NCBI RefSeq assembly: GCF_001429285.1 | Contig: NZ_LMJJ01000043.1 | Coordinates: 37,763-101,762 of the forward strand | Length of the DNA stretch: 64,000 nucleotides | Source of the DNA: Ensifer sp. Root278 | GTDB taxonomy: Bacteria; Pseudomonadota; Alphaproteobacteria; Rhizobiales; Rhizobiaceae | Direction: 5' to 3' | Shown here: in pieces, positions 17,351 to 25,142 of the stretch | How the letters are laid out: every line of letters starts with the position of its first letter | Numbering within the stretch: position 1 is the first letter of the stretch | Translations under genes and position numbers: made by a program | Notes under the pieces: generated by a model | Databases searched by the model: none | Told to the model about the DNA's origin: nothing | Seen by the model: the letters and a program-made list of their open reading frames with translations, nothing else

Positions 17351-18154
17351 TCACGCCACCACAATCGGGACTTTGGTCGGCGAAGCCTTGACCCGGTTGT
17401 AGAGGTCGATGACGTCCTGATTGATCATGCGCACGCAACCGGAAGATGCTTGAGTGCCAATGGTCCACCATTCCGGTGAGCCGTGCACGCGATAGCCAGT
17501 GTCGTGGCCGTCCTTGTAGATATAGTGCGCGCGGGCGCCGAGCGGGTTGTCGAGCCCGCCTGGCTGACCGCCCGTCCATTTCACCAGTTCCGGCTTGCGC
17601 GCGATCATCTCTCTGGGCGGCGTCCAGGTGGGCCACTCCTTTGTGTACTGGATCTCCGCGCGGCCGTTCCATTCGAAGCCGGCCTTGCCGATGCCGACGC
17701 CGTAACGGATCGCTTCGCCGCCTTCCTGCACCCAATAGAGATGCCGCTCGTTGAGCCGCACCACGATCGTACCCGGCGCCTCGCCGGTCGGATCGATAAC
17801 AATCTGACGCCGGAATTCCGGCCTGACCTTCTGGAATGGGATTTCCGGGATCACGAAACCATTGTCGACCAGCGAGGCATACATCGTGCTATTGTCGGTG
17901 ATGTTGCTGTCGACGCTGATCGGTGGGATCGGGCGGATGGACCCGGTCGGCATGTGGTCAACGCCCACAGGCGGCATACCACCAGACGGCTCGATTGGTC
18001 CCAGCGAAGGGAGTTCCAGCGTCTGCGAGCAGCCGGAAGCGCCAAGCAGGGTCATGACACCGAGGCCCGAAAGTACGGCGCGGCGGGAGACGATGTACCC
18101 GGACTCCGGTATGGGAGCGTCAGAGGATAGCTTCTGATCTTGCGGCTTACGCAT
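17351..18154 (-). CDS. L,D-transpeptidase lipoprotein (ErfK/YbiS family)
   Basis: 267 aa. The N-terminal SRRAVLSGLGVMTLLGASGC combines a twin-arginine-like motif with a lipobox (GASGC), suggesting a membrane-anchored periplasmic lipoprotein. The YkuD catalytic domain covers about residues 120-267, with the catalytic His in the YRVHGSPEWW region and SSGCVRM containing nucleophile C240 and R242. These enzymes form 3-3 peptidoglycan cross-links or attach outer-membrane proteins to the wall; rhizobial genomes carry many. The gene appears monocistronic. Confidence 0.92.
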   Translation of the reverse strand: MRKPQDQKLSSDAPIPESGYIVSRRAVLSGLGVMTLLGASGCSQTLELPSLGPIEPSGGMPPVGVDHMPTGSIRPIPPISVDSNITDNSTMYASLVDNGFVIPEIPFQKVRPEFRRQIVIDPTGEAPGTIVVRLNERHLYWVQEGGEAIRYGVGIGKAGFEWNGRAEIQYTKEWPTWTPPREMIARKPELVKWTGGQPGGLDNPLGARAHYIYKDGHDTGYRVHGSPEWWTIGTQASSGCVRMINQDVIDLYNRVKASPTKVPIVVA

Positions 18155-18431
18155 GCACTTTTCACCCCAAACGAACGGTCGGCATCATACCCACCGGATG
18201 GGCACATTTTCACAATTCATGGTTAAGAAGGCGTGAAACCGGCCGCCCGGCTGCTTGCCATTTGCAAGTGCAGGGTAATTCAAGCTCGAACTAAATATGG
18301 CTCTGGTTGCCAGCGATAGGCGAGATATCACTGGCAATTCCAATGTAGTGATAATTTTGAATGGCGTGTTTCTGACGGCCCCGAATTCGTACGAGGGGAT
18401 GCGACGTTTCACGTAGGAAGCTCGATGCTTC

Positions 18432-18623
18432 CTATGGAAGTTCGATCTCGCCGGTCACCACGTGGTCGAGGTCGGTGCCTTCCGCCGTCAGCGTCATGCG
18501 GACCTTCAGCTTTTGGCCGCCGGTTTGCCCTTCGCGCACCGTCTCCTCGATCTTGCGCTGCGAGGTGATGCCGACTTCCTTCAGGAACTTGCGGATCGAC
18601 ATGTTAAAGGCGTCTTCGCTCAT
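18432..18623 (-). CDS. Small DUF6494-like protein, 63 aa
   Basis: MSEDAFNMSIRKFLKEVGIT at the start and an acidic, beta-rich second half (VRMTLTAEGTDLDHVVTGEI). It matches my memory of the small DUF6494 family common in alphaproteobacteria, whose function is unknown. There is no membrane segment. It stands alone between the L,D-transpeptidase and a long gap. Confidence 0.75.
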   Translation of the reverse strand: MSEDAFNMSIRKFLKEVGITSQRKIEETVREGQTGGQKLKVRMTLTAEGTDLDHVVTGEIELP

Positions 18624-19431
18624 GGCAGAACTCCACTGTGTTCAGAAGGGATTGTAAGGGAAGGGGAGTGGTCAAGGAAGCAGGACGGTGAGGCGCGGTG
18701 TGCTACAAACAGACTGCGACCGAAGAAGAGGCGCCGAGGCCCTTTGAACTTAACCGACTCTGGGAGGAGGCGTGAAACCGATCCACGTTATGCGCGGCGG
18801 GGGGAGCTCGAAAATCGCATAATGTTTCGTGCTGAACTTGAGTTTCGCGTTGCGCTCGGAGGAGCAATTCGACTTGCTCGGAAGTTTGGTGGGGGATGGT
18901 GTCCGGCTCCACACCCGGAAGGGCGACGATCGGTTCGTAGCGGCTATTTTGCGAGCAACCTTGTAGGTTTCGTCCGGCACGCCTGTCGGGACGTAGCCAG
19001 AGACGCCGCTGAGGGCTTTGACGACGGACGACCGTGATTGCTGCCCCTGCTTGCTCTCCACCCCGAGAATCCGGCACCACTGTCACGCGGCGCCGTTACG
19101 CTCGTCTATCTCGGTAAGTTCTCTGTATGCACTGATGCGAGGAGATCCGGGCGTCCCGCGTCTCCCAGACATCACGGAGGCTGATACTCGTCCACCACTT
19201 CGGCGCGACCCTCGTTCGACGGATATGCATGCGAACCACGGGTCTTCGGTTCCGATCCCATCAAGGCAACGGATGCACAGTTCAACTCCCAAGGTCGGTG
19301 TCTCTTTGGCCCAGAGCTCAGCTCAGAGCTGGTATCGTCCAGGAAGCGGAGCGGATGCTATCCACGAGAGTGCAGGTCTCCCTCACGACCGAACCGGTAT
19401 CGGGAAGGCCGAAAGCGCCTCCTTGATGCGG
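18624..19431. other. Long non-coding gap with dif-like repeat copy
   Basis: About 800 bp without a gene that I can support. Overlapping minus-strand frames at 18703-19086 and 18750-19061 have no recognisable domain. The dif-like repeat at 18803-18837 lies inside, with TTATGCG (18788-18794) facing CGCATAA (18816-18822) as an inverted pair. The stretch resembles DNA left by a lost element or eroded gene. Confidence 0.5.
18803..18837 (+). repeat. Dif-like 35-bp repeat, copy 2
   Basis: Core ATCGCATAATGTTTCG followed, at the same distance as in the other copies, by GAAC. An inverted TTATGCG lies 21 bp upstream of the CGCATAA. Confidence 0.6.
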
Positions 19432-19449
19432 CTGTAATACGCCTGTCAC
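19432..19449 (+). promoter_or_regulatory. Pho box (PhoB-binding site)
   Basis: CTGTAAT-ACGC-CTGTCAC: two 7-bp direct repeats separated by 4 bp, matching the Pho-box consensus CTGTCAT-N4-CTGTCAT with one mismatch in each half. It lies 52 bp before the alkaline phosphatase start, with a TATCGC/TTCTAT stretch about 10 bp downstream that could be the -10. It predicts activation at low phosphate. Confidence 0.8.
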
Positions 19450-19500
19450 GCTGAGTTTCTATCGCAAGAAGGGTAACCACCGCTCAAGAGAGGCTCTCCC

Positions 19501-21255
19501 ATGCGTAAACTTCTCCTCGCCCTGGCATCGGCAACGATCCTTTCCGGCGCAGCACAGGCCGCGACTGTTTATCCCATCGATCGCGCGACGATCCTCGTCG
19601 GTTCGCCGTTCGACTTCAAGGTAGAGTTCGATACTGTCGTGAAACCGGAAGACGTGAAGGTCACCGTCAACGGCCAGGACTACGAAACCGTTTTCGGCAA
19701 GAAGGCCGAATTCGTCGTCGAGGAAAAGGGCGCGGAAGACAAGGTACTCGGTTCCGCCCTCGTCCTGCGCGGCCTGACGATCGGCACGGCCGGCGCCTAC
19801 AAGGTTGAGGTTTCAGCCGGCAGCGAAACGCAGTCGGTGGGCTGGGATGTCTACGGCACCGCCGCCGAGCCGAAGGCGAAAAACGTCATCTTCCTGATCG
19901 CCGACGGCCTCTCCGTCGCCCACCGCACGGGCGCGCGCATCATGTCGAAGGGTATGACGGGCGGCAAGGCGAATGGCCGCCTCGCCATGGACGACATCCC
20001 GCCGGTCGCCTTCATCGGCACGTCCTCGACGCATTCGATCGCAACGGACAGCGCCAATACCATGTCGGCCTACATGACCGGCCACAAGTCGCGCGTCAAC
20101 GCGCTCGGCGTCTATGCCGACCGCACGCCGGCAAGCCTCGACGACCCGAAGATCGAGACGATTGCCGAGGCACTGCGCCGTACCACCAAAAAGTCCGTCG
20201 GTATCGTGACGACCGCCGAAGTTGAGGACGCCACGCCGGCAGCCGTCGTCTCGCACACCCGCAAGCGCGGCGACAAGGCGGAGATTGTCGGCATGCTGTT
20301 CGATGTCAAGCCGGACGTGCTTCTCGGCGGCGGCTCCGCCTATTTCCTCGGCAAGGACGTACCGGGCTCCAAGCGCAAGGACGACAAGGACTACATCGCG
20401 GAATTCAAGAACGCCGGCTACGCGCTCGCGACCGACAAGACGGAACTGGCCGCTGCCACCGGCTCCAACCAGGACAAGCTGCTTGGTCTCTTCCACACCG
20501 GCAACATGGACGTGACGCTCGACCGTGAATTCCTCAAGAAGGGCACCGTCGAGAAATTCCCGAACCAGCCCGGTCTTGTCGAGATGACCAAGGTCGCGCT
20601 CGACAAGCTCTCCAAGAACCCGGAAGGCTTCTTCCTGATGGTCGAAGCCGCTTCGGTCGACAAGATGAGCCATCCGCTCGACTGGGACCGCGCACTCGTC
20701 GAAACGATCGAGTTCGACAAGGCCGTGGGCGTGGCCCGCGAATTCGCTGCTGCCAATCCCGACACGATGATCGTCGTCACCGGTGACCACACCCACGGCG
20801 TCGCCATCATCGGCACCGTCGACGACGAGAAGCCGGGCGAGGACATGCGCGCGAAGGTCGGCACCTATGACGACGCCGGCTTCCCGAACTACGAGGACAA
20901 GGACGGCGACGGTTATCCGGATCGCATCGACGTCACGCGTCGTCTCTTCCTGGCCGCCAACAACGGTCCGGATCACTACGAAACCTTCCGTCCGAAGCTG
21001 GATGGTCCGTTCGTTCCGGCCGTGCAAAACGAGGCGAAGGAATATGTCGCCAACGAAGCCTATAAGGACGTTCCCGGCGCCGTCTTCGTCCAGGGCAACA
21101 TCCCGAAGGATGGCGACAGCGGCGTTCATGCTGTCGACGACGTCGTGCTTCAGGCGGCCGGTCCTGGTTCGGAAGGCTTCCGCGGTTACATGGAACAGAG
21201 CGACGTCTACCGCGTGCTTGCCGACGCCTTCGCCCTCGGCACCGCGAAGGACTAA
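19501..21255 (+). CDS. Periplasmic alkaline phosphatase (PhoA superfamily)
   Basis: 584 aa. The Sec signal MRKLLLALASATILSGAAQA is followed by a beta-rich N-terminal domain (about 21-120) and the alkaline phosphatase fold. Metal and catalytic residues: D135 in FLIADG, nucleophile S184 in ATDSANTMSA, the Asp/His of VEAASVDKMSHPLDWDRA, and VVTGDHTHG. An insert DKDGDGYPDRID looks like an EF-hand/dockerin-type calcium loop. Longer than E. coli PhoA, it should hydrolyse phosphomonoesters in the periplasm using zinc. An AGAGAGG ribosome site precedes the ATG. The Pho box upstream indicates phosphate-starvation control; the gene leads an operon with a Tat-exported protein and an ABC pair. Confidence 0.93.
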   Translation: MRKLLLALASATILSGAAQAATVYPIDRATILVGSPFDFKVEFDTVVKPEDVKVTVNGQDYETVFGKKAEFVVEEKGAEDKVLGSALVLRGLTIGTAGAYKVEVSAGSETQSVGWDVYGTAAEPKAKNVIFLIADGLSVAHRTGARIMSKGMTGGKANGRLAMDDIPPVAFIGTSSTHSIATDSANTMSAYMTGHKSRVNALGVYADRTPASLDDPKIETIAEALRRTTKKSVGIVTTAEVEDATPAAVVSHTRKRGDKAEIVGMLFDVKPDVLLGGGSAYFLGKDVPGSKRKDDKDYIAEFKNAGYALATDKTELAAATGSNQDKLLGLFHTGNMDVTLDREFLKKGTVEKFPNQPGLVEMTKVALDKLSKNPEGFFLMVEAASVDKMSHPLDWDRALVETIEFDKAVGVAREFAAANPDTMIVVTGDHTHGVAIIGTVDDEKPGEDMRAKVGTYDDAGFPNYEDKDGDGYPDRIDVTRRLFLAANNGPDHYETFRPKLDGPFVPAVQNEAKEYVANEAYKDVPGAVFVQGNIPKDGDSGVHAVDDVVLQAAGPGSEGFRGYMEQSDVYRVLADAFALGTAKD

Positions 21256-21334
21256 GGGCTTACATCCCTTTGACGGACAGGCGGTCCCGCGCCGCCTGTC
21301 CGCATGATTGCGAATGAAGAGGGAAAGCACGGCC

Positions 21335-21799
21335 ATGACCGAAGAAACCCGTAGGTTTTTCAACAGACGGCGGGTGCTCGGCGCGCTCGCGGCCCTGCCC
21401 ATCCTGTCCCTCTCCCGCCCGGCGCTGGCGGCGGAGACGCTTGGCTTCGGCGAGCTCTACAAGAGCTTTGGCGTGCTGGGCCTCGAGTTTTCCGACAAGG
21501 TGAAGCGGCTGAATGGCCAGGACGTCACCGTAAAAGGCTTCATGGCGCCGCCTTTAAAGGCCGAAGCGAATTTCTTCGTGCTCACCGAAATTCCGATGTC
21601 GCTCTGCCCCTTCTGCTCTTCCGACGCGGACTGGCCGGACAATATCGTTGTCGTCTATCTCGCCCGCAAGCAGACCTTCGTGCAATTCAACGCACCGATC
21701 GAGGCGCAGGGCGTACTGGAATATGGTTCATGGATCGATCCGGAAACCGGATTCGTCAGCCAGCTTCGCCTGCGCGAAGCCGCATTCAATACGGTCTGA
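21335..21799 (+). CDS. Tat-exported periplasmic protein with CPFC motif (DUF3299-like)
   Basis: 154 aa from the ATG at 21335; upstream ATG (21314) and TTG (21308) starts are also open. The N-terminus has a twin-arginine signal (NRRRVLGALAALPILS) with cleavage near ALA-AE. The mature part carries LNGQDVTVKGFMAPP and MSLCPFC (C91, C94), a thioredoxin- or metal-site-like CxxC. It resembles the DUF3299 family, found beside LolD-like ABC genes in zinc-regulated clusters; that link is from memory. It lies between the phosphatase and the ABC genes, with 2 bp to the ATPase gene, so a periplasmic partner role in metal or cofactor handling is inferred. Confidence 0.7.
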   Translation: MTEETRRFFNRRRVLGALAALPILSLSRPALAAETLGFGELYKSFGVLGLEFSDKVKRLNGQDVTVKGFMAPPLKAEANFFVLTEIPMSLCPFCSSDADWPDNIVVVYLARKQTFVQFNAPIEAQGVLEYGSWIDPETGFVSQLRLREAAFNTV

Positions 21800-21801
21800 C
21801 G

Positions 21802-22488
21802 ATGCTGGCGCTCGCTATTTCCGGCCTCACGATGCGGTTTCCCGGCCTCGACGCGCCGGTGCTCGCCATCGACCGGCTCCACATTCCGGCCGGTGGTCGG
21901 CTTGCAGTCACCGGCGCTTCGGGCTCCGGCAAAAGCACGCTGGTCAACGCCATCACGGGGCTTGAAATCGCAACCAGCGGTTCCGTTTCCTGGGGTGGGA
22001 CGGACATCGCCCGCCTTTCGGCCGGACGCCGCGATGCCTTCCGCGCAGCGCATATCGGCCTCGTCATGCAGGATTTTCATCTTTTCCCCGGCCTTTCGGC
22101 CTTCGAGAATGTCGTGCTGCCGGTCCGGCTCTCCCGCCGCCTGACGCCGGTCGAGCGCGAGCGGGCGCTGCATCTTCTCGAAACCACCGGCATCGCTCGC
22201 CCGAACCAACCCATCGAGACCCTGTCGCGCGGCGAAATGCAGCGCATCGCGGTGGCACGGGCACTGTTGTCAAAACCTGGCGTGATCGTCGCTGACGAGC
22301 CGACCGCCAGCCTCGACCGACGCACAGGCAACGAGGTGGCCGAGCTGATCGTCCGGCTCGCCCGCGAGCAGGGCGCCACACTCGTCGTCGTCACCCACGA
22401 TCCGGCCCTGGTGGATAGGCTTGACCGTCGGATCGGCCTCGACGGCGGCCGCATCGTCGAAGACAGCGCGGAGGCGCGCGCTGCGTGA
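21802..22488 (+). CDS. ABC transporter ATP-binding protein (LolD/MacB type)
   Basis: 228 aa from the ATG at 21802, 2 bp after the preceding stop. Walker A is GASGSGKST, the Q-loop VMQDFHLFPG, a signature-like LSRGEMQRIAVARAL, Walker B VIVADEPTAS and the H-loop VVVTHDP. The size and the pairing with an FtsX-like permease mark the MacB/LolD branch, which drives mechanotransmission or lipoprotein release rather than import. It overlaps the permease gene by 4 bp (GTGA), so they are co-translated. Confidence 0.92.
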   Translation: MLALAISGLTMRFPGLDAPVLAIDRLHIPAGGRLAVTGASGSGKSTLVNAITGLEIATSGSVSWGGTDIARLSAGRRDAFRAAHIGLVMQDFHLFPGLSAFENVVLPVRLSRRLTPVERERALHLLETTGIARPNQPIETLSRGEMQRIAVARALLSKPGVIVADEPTASLDRRTGNEVAELIVRLAREQGATLVVVTHDPALVDRLDRRIGLDGGRIVEDSAEARAA

Positions 22489-23783
22489 TCCGTTTCATCC
22501 TCGCCGATCTTCGCCGGTTCAAGGGTGGTGCGCTTGCCGTCATCGTGCTGATAGCGCTCTCCGTCGCGCTCAGCGTCACCGTTACCTTGCAGGAGCGCGC
22601 CGTCAGGCTCGGCAGCGCCCGGGCGGCGGAAAATTTCGATCTGCTGGTCGGCGCCGCCGGCAGCGAAACCCAGCTTACCCTCTCGGCCGTCTTCCTCCAG
22701 CCCTCGCCGCTGCCGCTGATGTCCGGCAGCGTGCTGGCCAAACTCTCCGAGGACCCGCGCGTCGATTTCGCCGCCCCGGTTGGCTTCGGCGATTCCGCCG
22801 ATGGTTATCCGGTGGTCGGCACAACCGTCCAACTCGTATCGGCTCTCTCGCCAACGCTCGCTGAGGGTGCGATCTTCGCTCGCCTCGGCGATGCGGTGAT
22901 CGGCTCGGACGTGCCGAAGCGGTTGGGCGCACAGATCAAGCCGATGCATGGTGCAGCCGACGAAGGCGGTCATGCCCACACCGAGCTCGTCTACGAGGTC
23001 ACCGGCCGCATGGCCCCGACCGGCACCGCCTGGGACCGGGCGATCCTCGTGCCGATCCGCGCTGTCTGGCAACTGCACGGTATGGCTGGGGACGGCGGAC
23101 ACGCCCATGACCACGTGACCGAAGGTACCGCGGCGACCGATCATCATCATGCCGGCGAAGCATCCGAACGCTCGGCCGCAGACGAGCGCGACCGCGAAAC
23201 GCATGTCGAGGGCGATGCGGCGCTCGACGAGCATTTCGATACCGATACGCCCCGCATTCCCGCCGTTCTCGTCAAGCCGAAGACGGTCGCCGATGCCTAT
23301 CGCCTGCGCCAGGAGTATCGCGGTGAGACCACGCTCGCCGTCTTCCCCGCCGAAGTGCTGACCCGTCTCTACGCCACGCTCGGTGATGTGCGCAGCCTGC
23401 TGCTGGCGATCGCCATCGGCACGCAAGTCATCGTCATCGCCGCCATCCTTCTGGTCACGATCATGCATGTCGGCGCCCGCCAGCGGCAGATCGGCGCTCT
23501 CAGGGCCTTCGGCGCGCCAGGACGCGCGGTCGTCGCCATCGTCTGGGGCGAACTCTTCCTGCTCTTCCTCGCCGGTTTCGGGCTCGGCATTCTCATCGGC
23601 TATGGCGCGGCGCAATTGATCTCGGCCACCGTCACCGCCACGACGGCCATCCGCATGCCCGTGGAGTTCGCCCGCGAGGATGTTTCGCTGGCCGCCTGGT
23701 TCGGGGTTCTGGCTGTGCTGGTATCGATCGTGCCGGCGCTCTCGGCCCTGCGTCTCAGCCCGGCAACGGCGCTGAGGGCCTGA
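22485..23783 (+). CDS. FtsX-like ABC permease with His-rich periplasmic insert
   Basis: 432 aa, starting with GTG inside the overlap. TM1 is at about 12-32, a large periplasmic domain covers 33-300, then three TM helices of the FtsX domain (about 305-335, 350-380, 400-420) with GARQRQIGALRAFGAPGRAV. The periplasmic loop holds a striking His cluster at about residues 200-222 (HGMAGDGGHAHDHV, then DHHHAG) and HAHTEL near 165, typical of zinc-binding loops. With the Tat protein and ATPase it looks like a metal-related ABC unit; alkaline phosphatase, a zinc enzyme, heads the operon. Function is inferred. Confidence 0.88.
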   Translation: MIRFILADLRRFKGGALAVIVLIALSVALSVTVTLQERAVRLGSARAAENFDLLVGAAGSETQLTLSAVFLQPSPLPLMSGSVLAKLSEDPRVDFAAPVGFGDSADGYPVVGTTVQLVSALSPTLAEGAIFARLGDAVIGSDVPKRLGAQIKPMHGAADEGGHAHTELVYEVTGRMAPTGTAWDRAILVPIRAVWQLHGMAGDGGHAHDHVTEGTAATDHHHAGEASERSAADERDRETHVEGDAALDEHFDTDTPRIPAVLVKPKTVADAYRLRQEYRGETTLAVFPAEVLTRLYATLGDVRSLLLAIAIGTQVIVIAAILLVTIMHVGARQRQIGALRAFGAPGRAVVAIVWGELFLLFLAGFGLGILIGYGAAQLISATVTATTAIRMPVEFAREDVSLAAWFGVLAVLVSIVPALSALRLSPATALRA

Positions 23784-23799
23784 CGCCGCCTCGTAATCA

Positions 23800-23995
23800 T
23801 TGCCGCGTTCGAACTACCAGTGCTGCCGTTTGCCACCCTGAGCAGCGATGCGGCGCAGGGGTATTTCGCCGACGGCCTCGCGGAAGGCCTCATCACCGAT
23901 TTTCCAAAGTTCAAGGCCTCCTGGTGATCGCCCGTCATTCGAGTTTTGCCTATCGCGCGCTGGATTTGCGCGATCGCCAACGTCCGCTATCTGGG
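23800..23995 (+). pseudogene. Fragment of adenylate cyclase-type protein (TolB-like region)
   Basis: The plus strand reads LPVLPFATLSSDAAQGYFAD then GLAEGLITDFPKFK, a stop at 23925, and continues in another frame as LLVIARHSSFAYR. This is the hallmark sequence following the catalytic domain of rhizobial cyclase-TPR proteins (consensus memory: VLPF...YFADG...FVIAR.SSF.YK). Both ends are missing and there is one frameshift. With the TPR tail at 12060 this is the second cyclase relic in the window. Confidence 0.65.
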
Positions 23996-24122
23996 GCTTT
24001 CCGCCGCAAGCCCAGAAACTGCGAAGTTGAAACCGTTGACTACGACAAGTCCGCACATTGGATGACTCGCGTTTTCCTCGCCTTGAGCGTTAACTGTGTT
24101 GTTCTGGCGGAGGAGACAAATC

Positions 24123-24449
24123 ATGGCCATTTATCTCACGCGCTTCAGCTACACGCCCGAAACGTGGGCGCGAATGATCGAAAACCCCGAGGATCGCCGA
24201 GAGGCGGCGCGCACTTACATTGAATCCGTTGGCGGAAAGCTCCATGGGTTCTGGTACGCCTTTGGCGAGCATGATGGTTGGAATCTGTGGGAGGCGCCTG
24301 ATAATATATCGATGGCGGCAGTCGCCCTTTCTATTGGCGCAGGAGGCGCGCTCAGTTCTATTGAGACCACTGTTCTGCTCAGCGTCGACGATACGATCGA
24401 AGCCTTGGAAAAGGCAAAGTCAATTCGGTATCGTCCACCGGCAGCGTAG
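24123..24449 (+). CDS. GYD-domain protein
   Basis: 108 aa. The start at 24123 has a GGCGGAGGAG site. It shows the GYD family pattern: MAIYLTRFSYTPETWARMIE, GGKLHGFWYAFGEHDGWNLW, EAPDNISMAAVALSIGAGG and a C-terminal helix with AKSIRYRPPAA. GYD proteins are ferredoxin-like-fold dimers of unknown function. It is monocistronic, between a cyclase relic and a gap carrying a dif-like repeat. Confidence 0.88.
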   Translation: MAIYLTRFSYTPETWARMIENPEDRREAARTYIESVGGKLHGFWYAFGEHDGWNLWEAPDNISMAAVALSIGAGGALSSIETTVLLSVDDTIEALEKAKSIRYRPPAA

Positions 24450-24951
24450 GCGGCGACCCACTGCTTGCCATCATGTTGAGATGCGTGCTTCGTGCGTATC
24501 TCCGTCGCCGGCGCAAGCTGTCTTTGAATAACGCTGGAGGCAAGAAGAGTCGAGAATGGGTCGACAGTGGCCGCTGATCGCAAATTATCCGATGTTCATG
24601 CACGAAGTTGACTCGTAGACGAGCGATGACCCCGTTATGTGCTTCTAGCATCGCATAATGTATCGACCGGAACTGGTCACCAATTGCCTGTCTGCGCCGG
24701 TCAGCCGATCGGGCGATAAAACCAAGCCAACAACAGGCTATAGCGGCCGGTAGATTTACTCGGCCCGTGGCTCGCGTTGGCAGAGATAATTTGCAGGGTT
24801 ACCAGCCACTTGCCTTGCCAATCACGATGACCGCCCGGTGGCGAGGAAAGTAGTTGCAAGCGGGGTCGCCTCAGATGCATCCGCGGGAGCGACGTCCAGG
24901 CCATGCGCCGCTCGGTTCATGGCGGTGGCGTCACTAAATGGGGTTGGATCA
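24450..24951. other. Gap upstream of the aspA control region
   Basis: About 500 bp with no supported gene. It holds the dif-like repeat at 24639-24673; an inverted TTATGTG at 24635 faces its CGCATAA. The rest shows no recognisable coding remnant. Confidence 0.45.
24639..24673 (+). repeat. Dif-like 35-bp repeat, copy 3
   Basis: Core TCGCATAATGTATCGACCGG. It is identical at 31 of 35 positions to the copy at 47312-47346. CGCATAATGTAT equals the XerC arm plus central bases of E. coli dif as I remember it, but the XerD arm (TTATGTTAA) is absent on the right. Confidence 0.7.
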
Positions 24952-24997
24952 TTCGGAACACCGAACGCGCAAGCTATTCTCCATTCGGAAATCCGAA
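24952..24997 (+). promoter_or_regulatory. Twin activator sites (UAS) for the aspA sigma-54 promoter
   Basis: Two 14-bp inverted repeats, TTCGGAACACCGAA (24952-24965) and TTCGGAAATCCGAA (24984-24997), start exactly 32 bp apart, three helical turns. They lie about 75-120 bp upstream of the -24/-12 promoter. This is the arrangement of NtrC/DctD-type enhancer sites. The DctD-like regulator at 29843 is the obvious candidate to bind them. Confidence 0.8.
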
Positions 24998-25071
24998 CAT
25001 TGCCCAACGGCTCGGCAAACCGCAACGTTTGACTTCAATGACTTAGCGGCACGGCTCGGGCCCGCTCGAAT

Positions 25072-25086
25072 TGGCACGCCTGTTGC
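25072..25086 (+). promoter_or_regulatory. Sigma-54 promoter (-24/-12)
   Basis: TGGCACG-CCTG-TTGC, a full match to the sigma-54 consensus with GG and GC separated by exactly 10 bp. Transcription should begin near 25098, giving a leader of about 45 bases before the aspA ATG at 25143. This rules out the longer aspA frame that would begin inside the promoter. Confidence 0.88.
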
Positions 25087-25142
25087 TCTCTTCAGGTGAC
25101 ACTCGCTCGGCAGCGGGTGGATGGAGAGGAGTAAAACGCCCG

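Noticed and set aside
18703..19086. Overlapping minus-strand frames of 127 and 103 aa
   Set aside because: No ribosome site, no recognisable domain, and they span a dif-like repeat.
19813..21402. A 529-aa open frame antisense to alkaline phosphatase
   Set aside because: Third-position GC artefact; no ribosome site or family resemblance, and the sense gene is unambiguous.
22077..23615. A 512-aa open frame antisense to the ABC genes
   Set aside because: Shadow of the ATPase and permease genes; Asp/Gly/Arg-rich sequence without a domain.
25071..25142. Longer N-terminus for aspartase
   Set aside because: It would start inside the sigma-54 promoter, upstream of the predicted transcript start.
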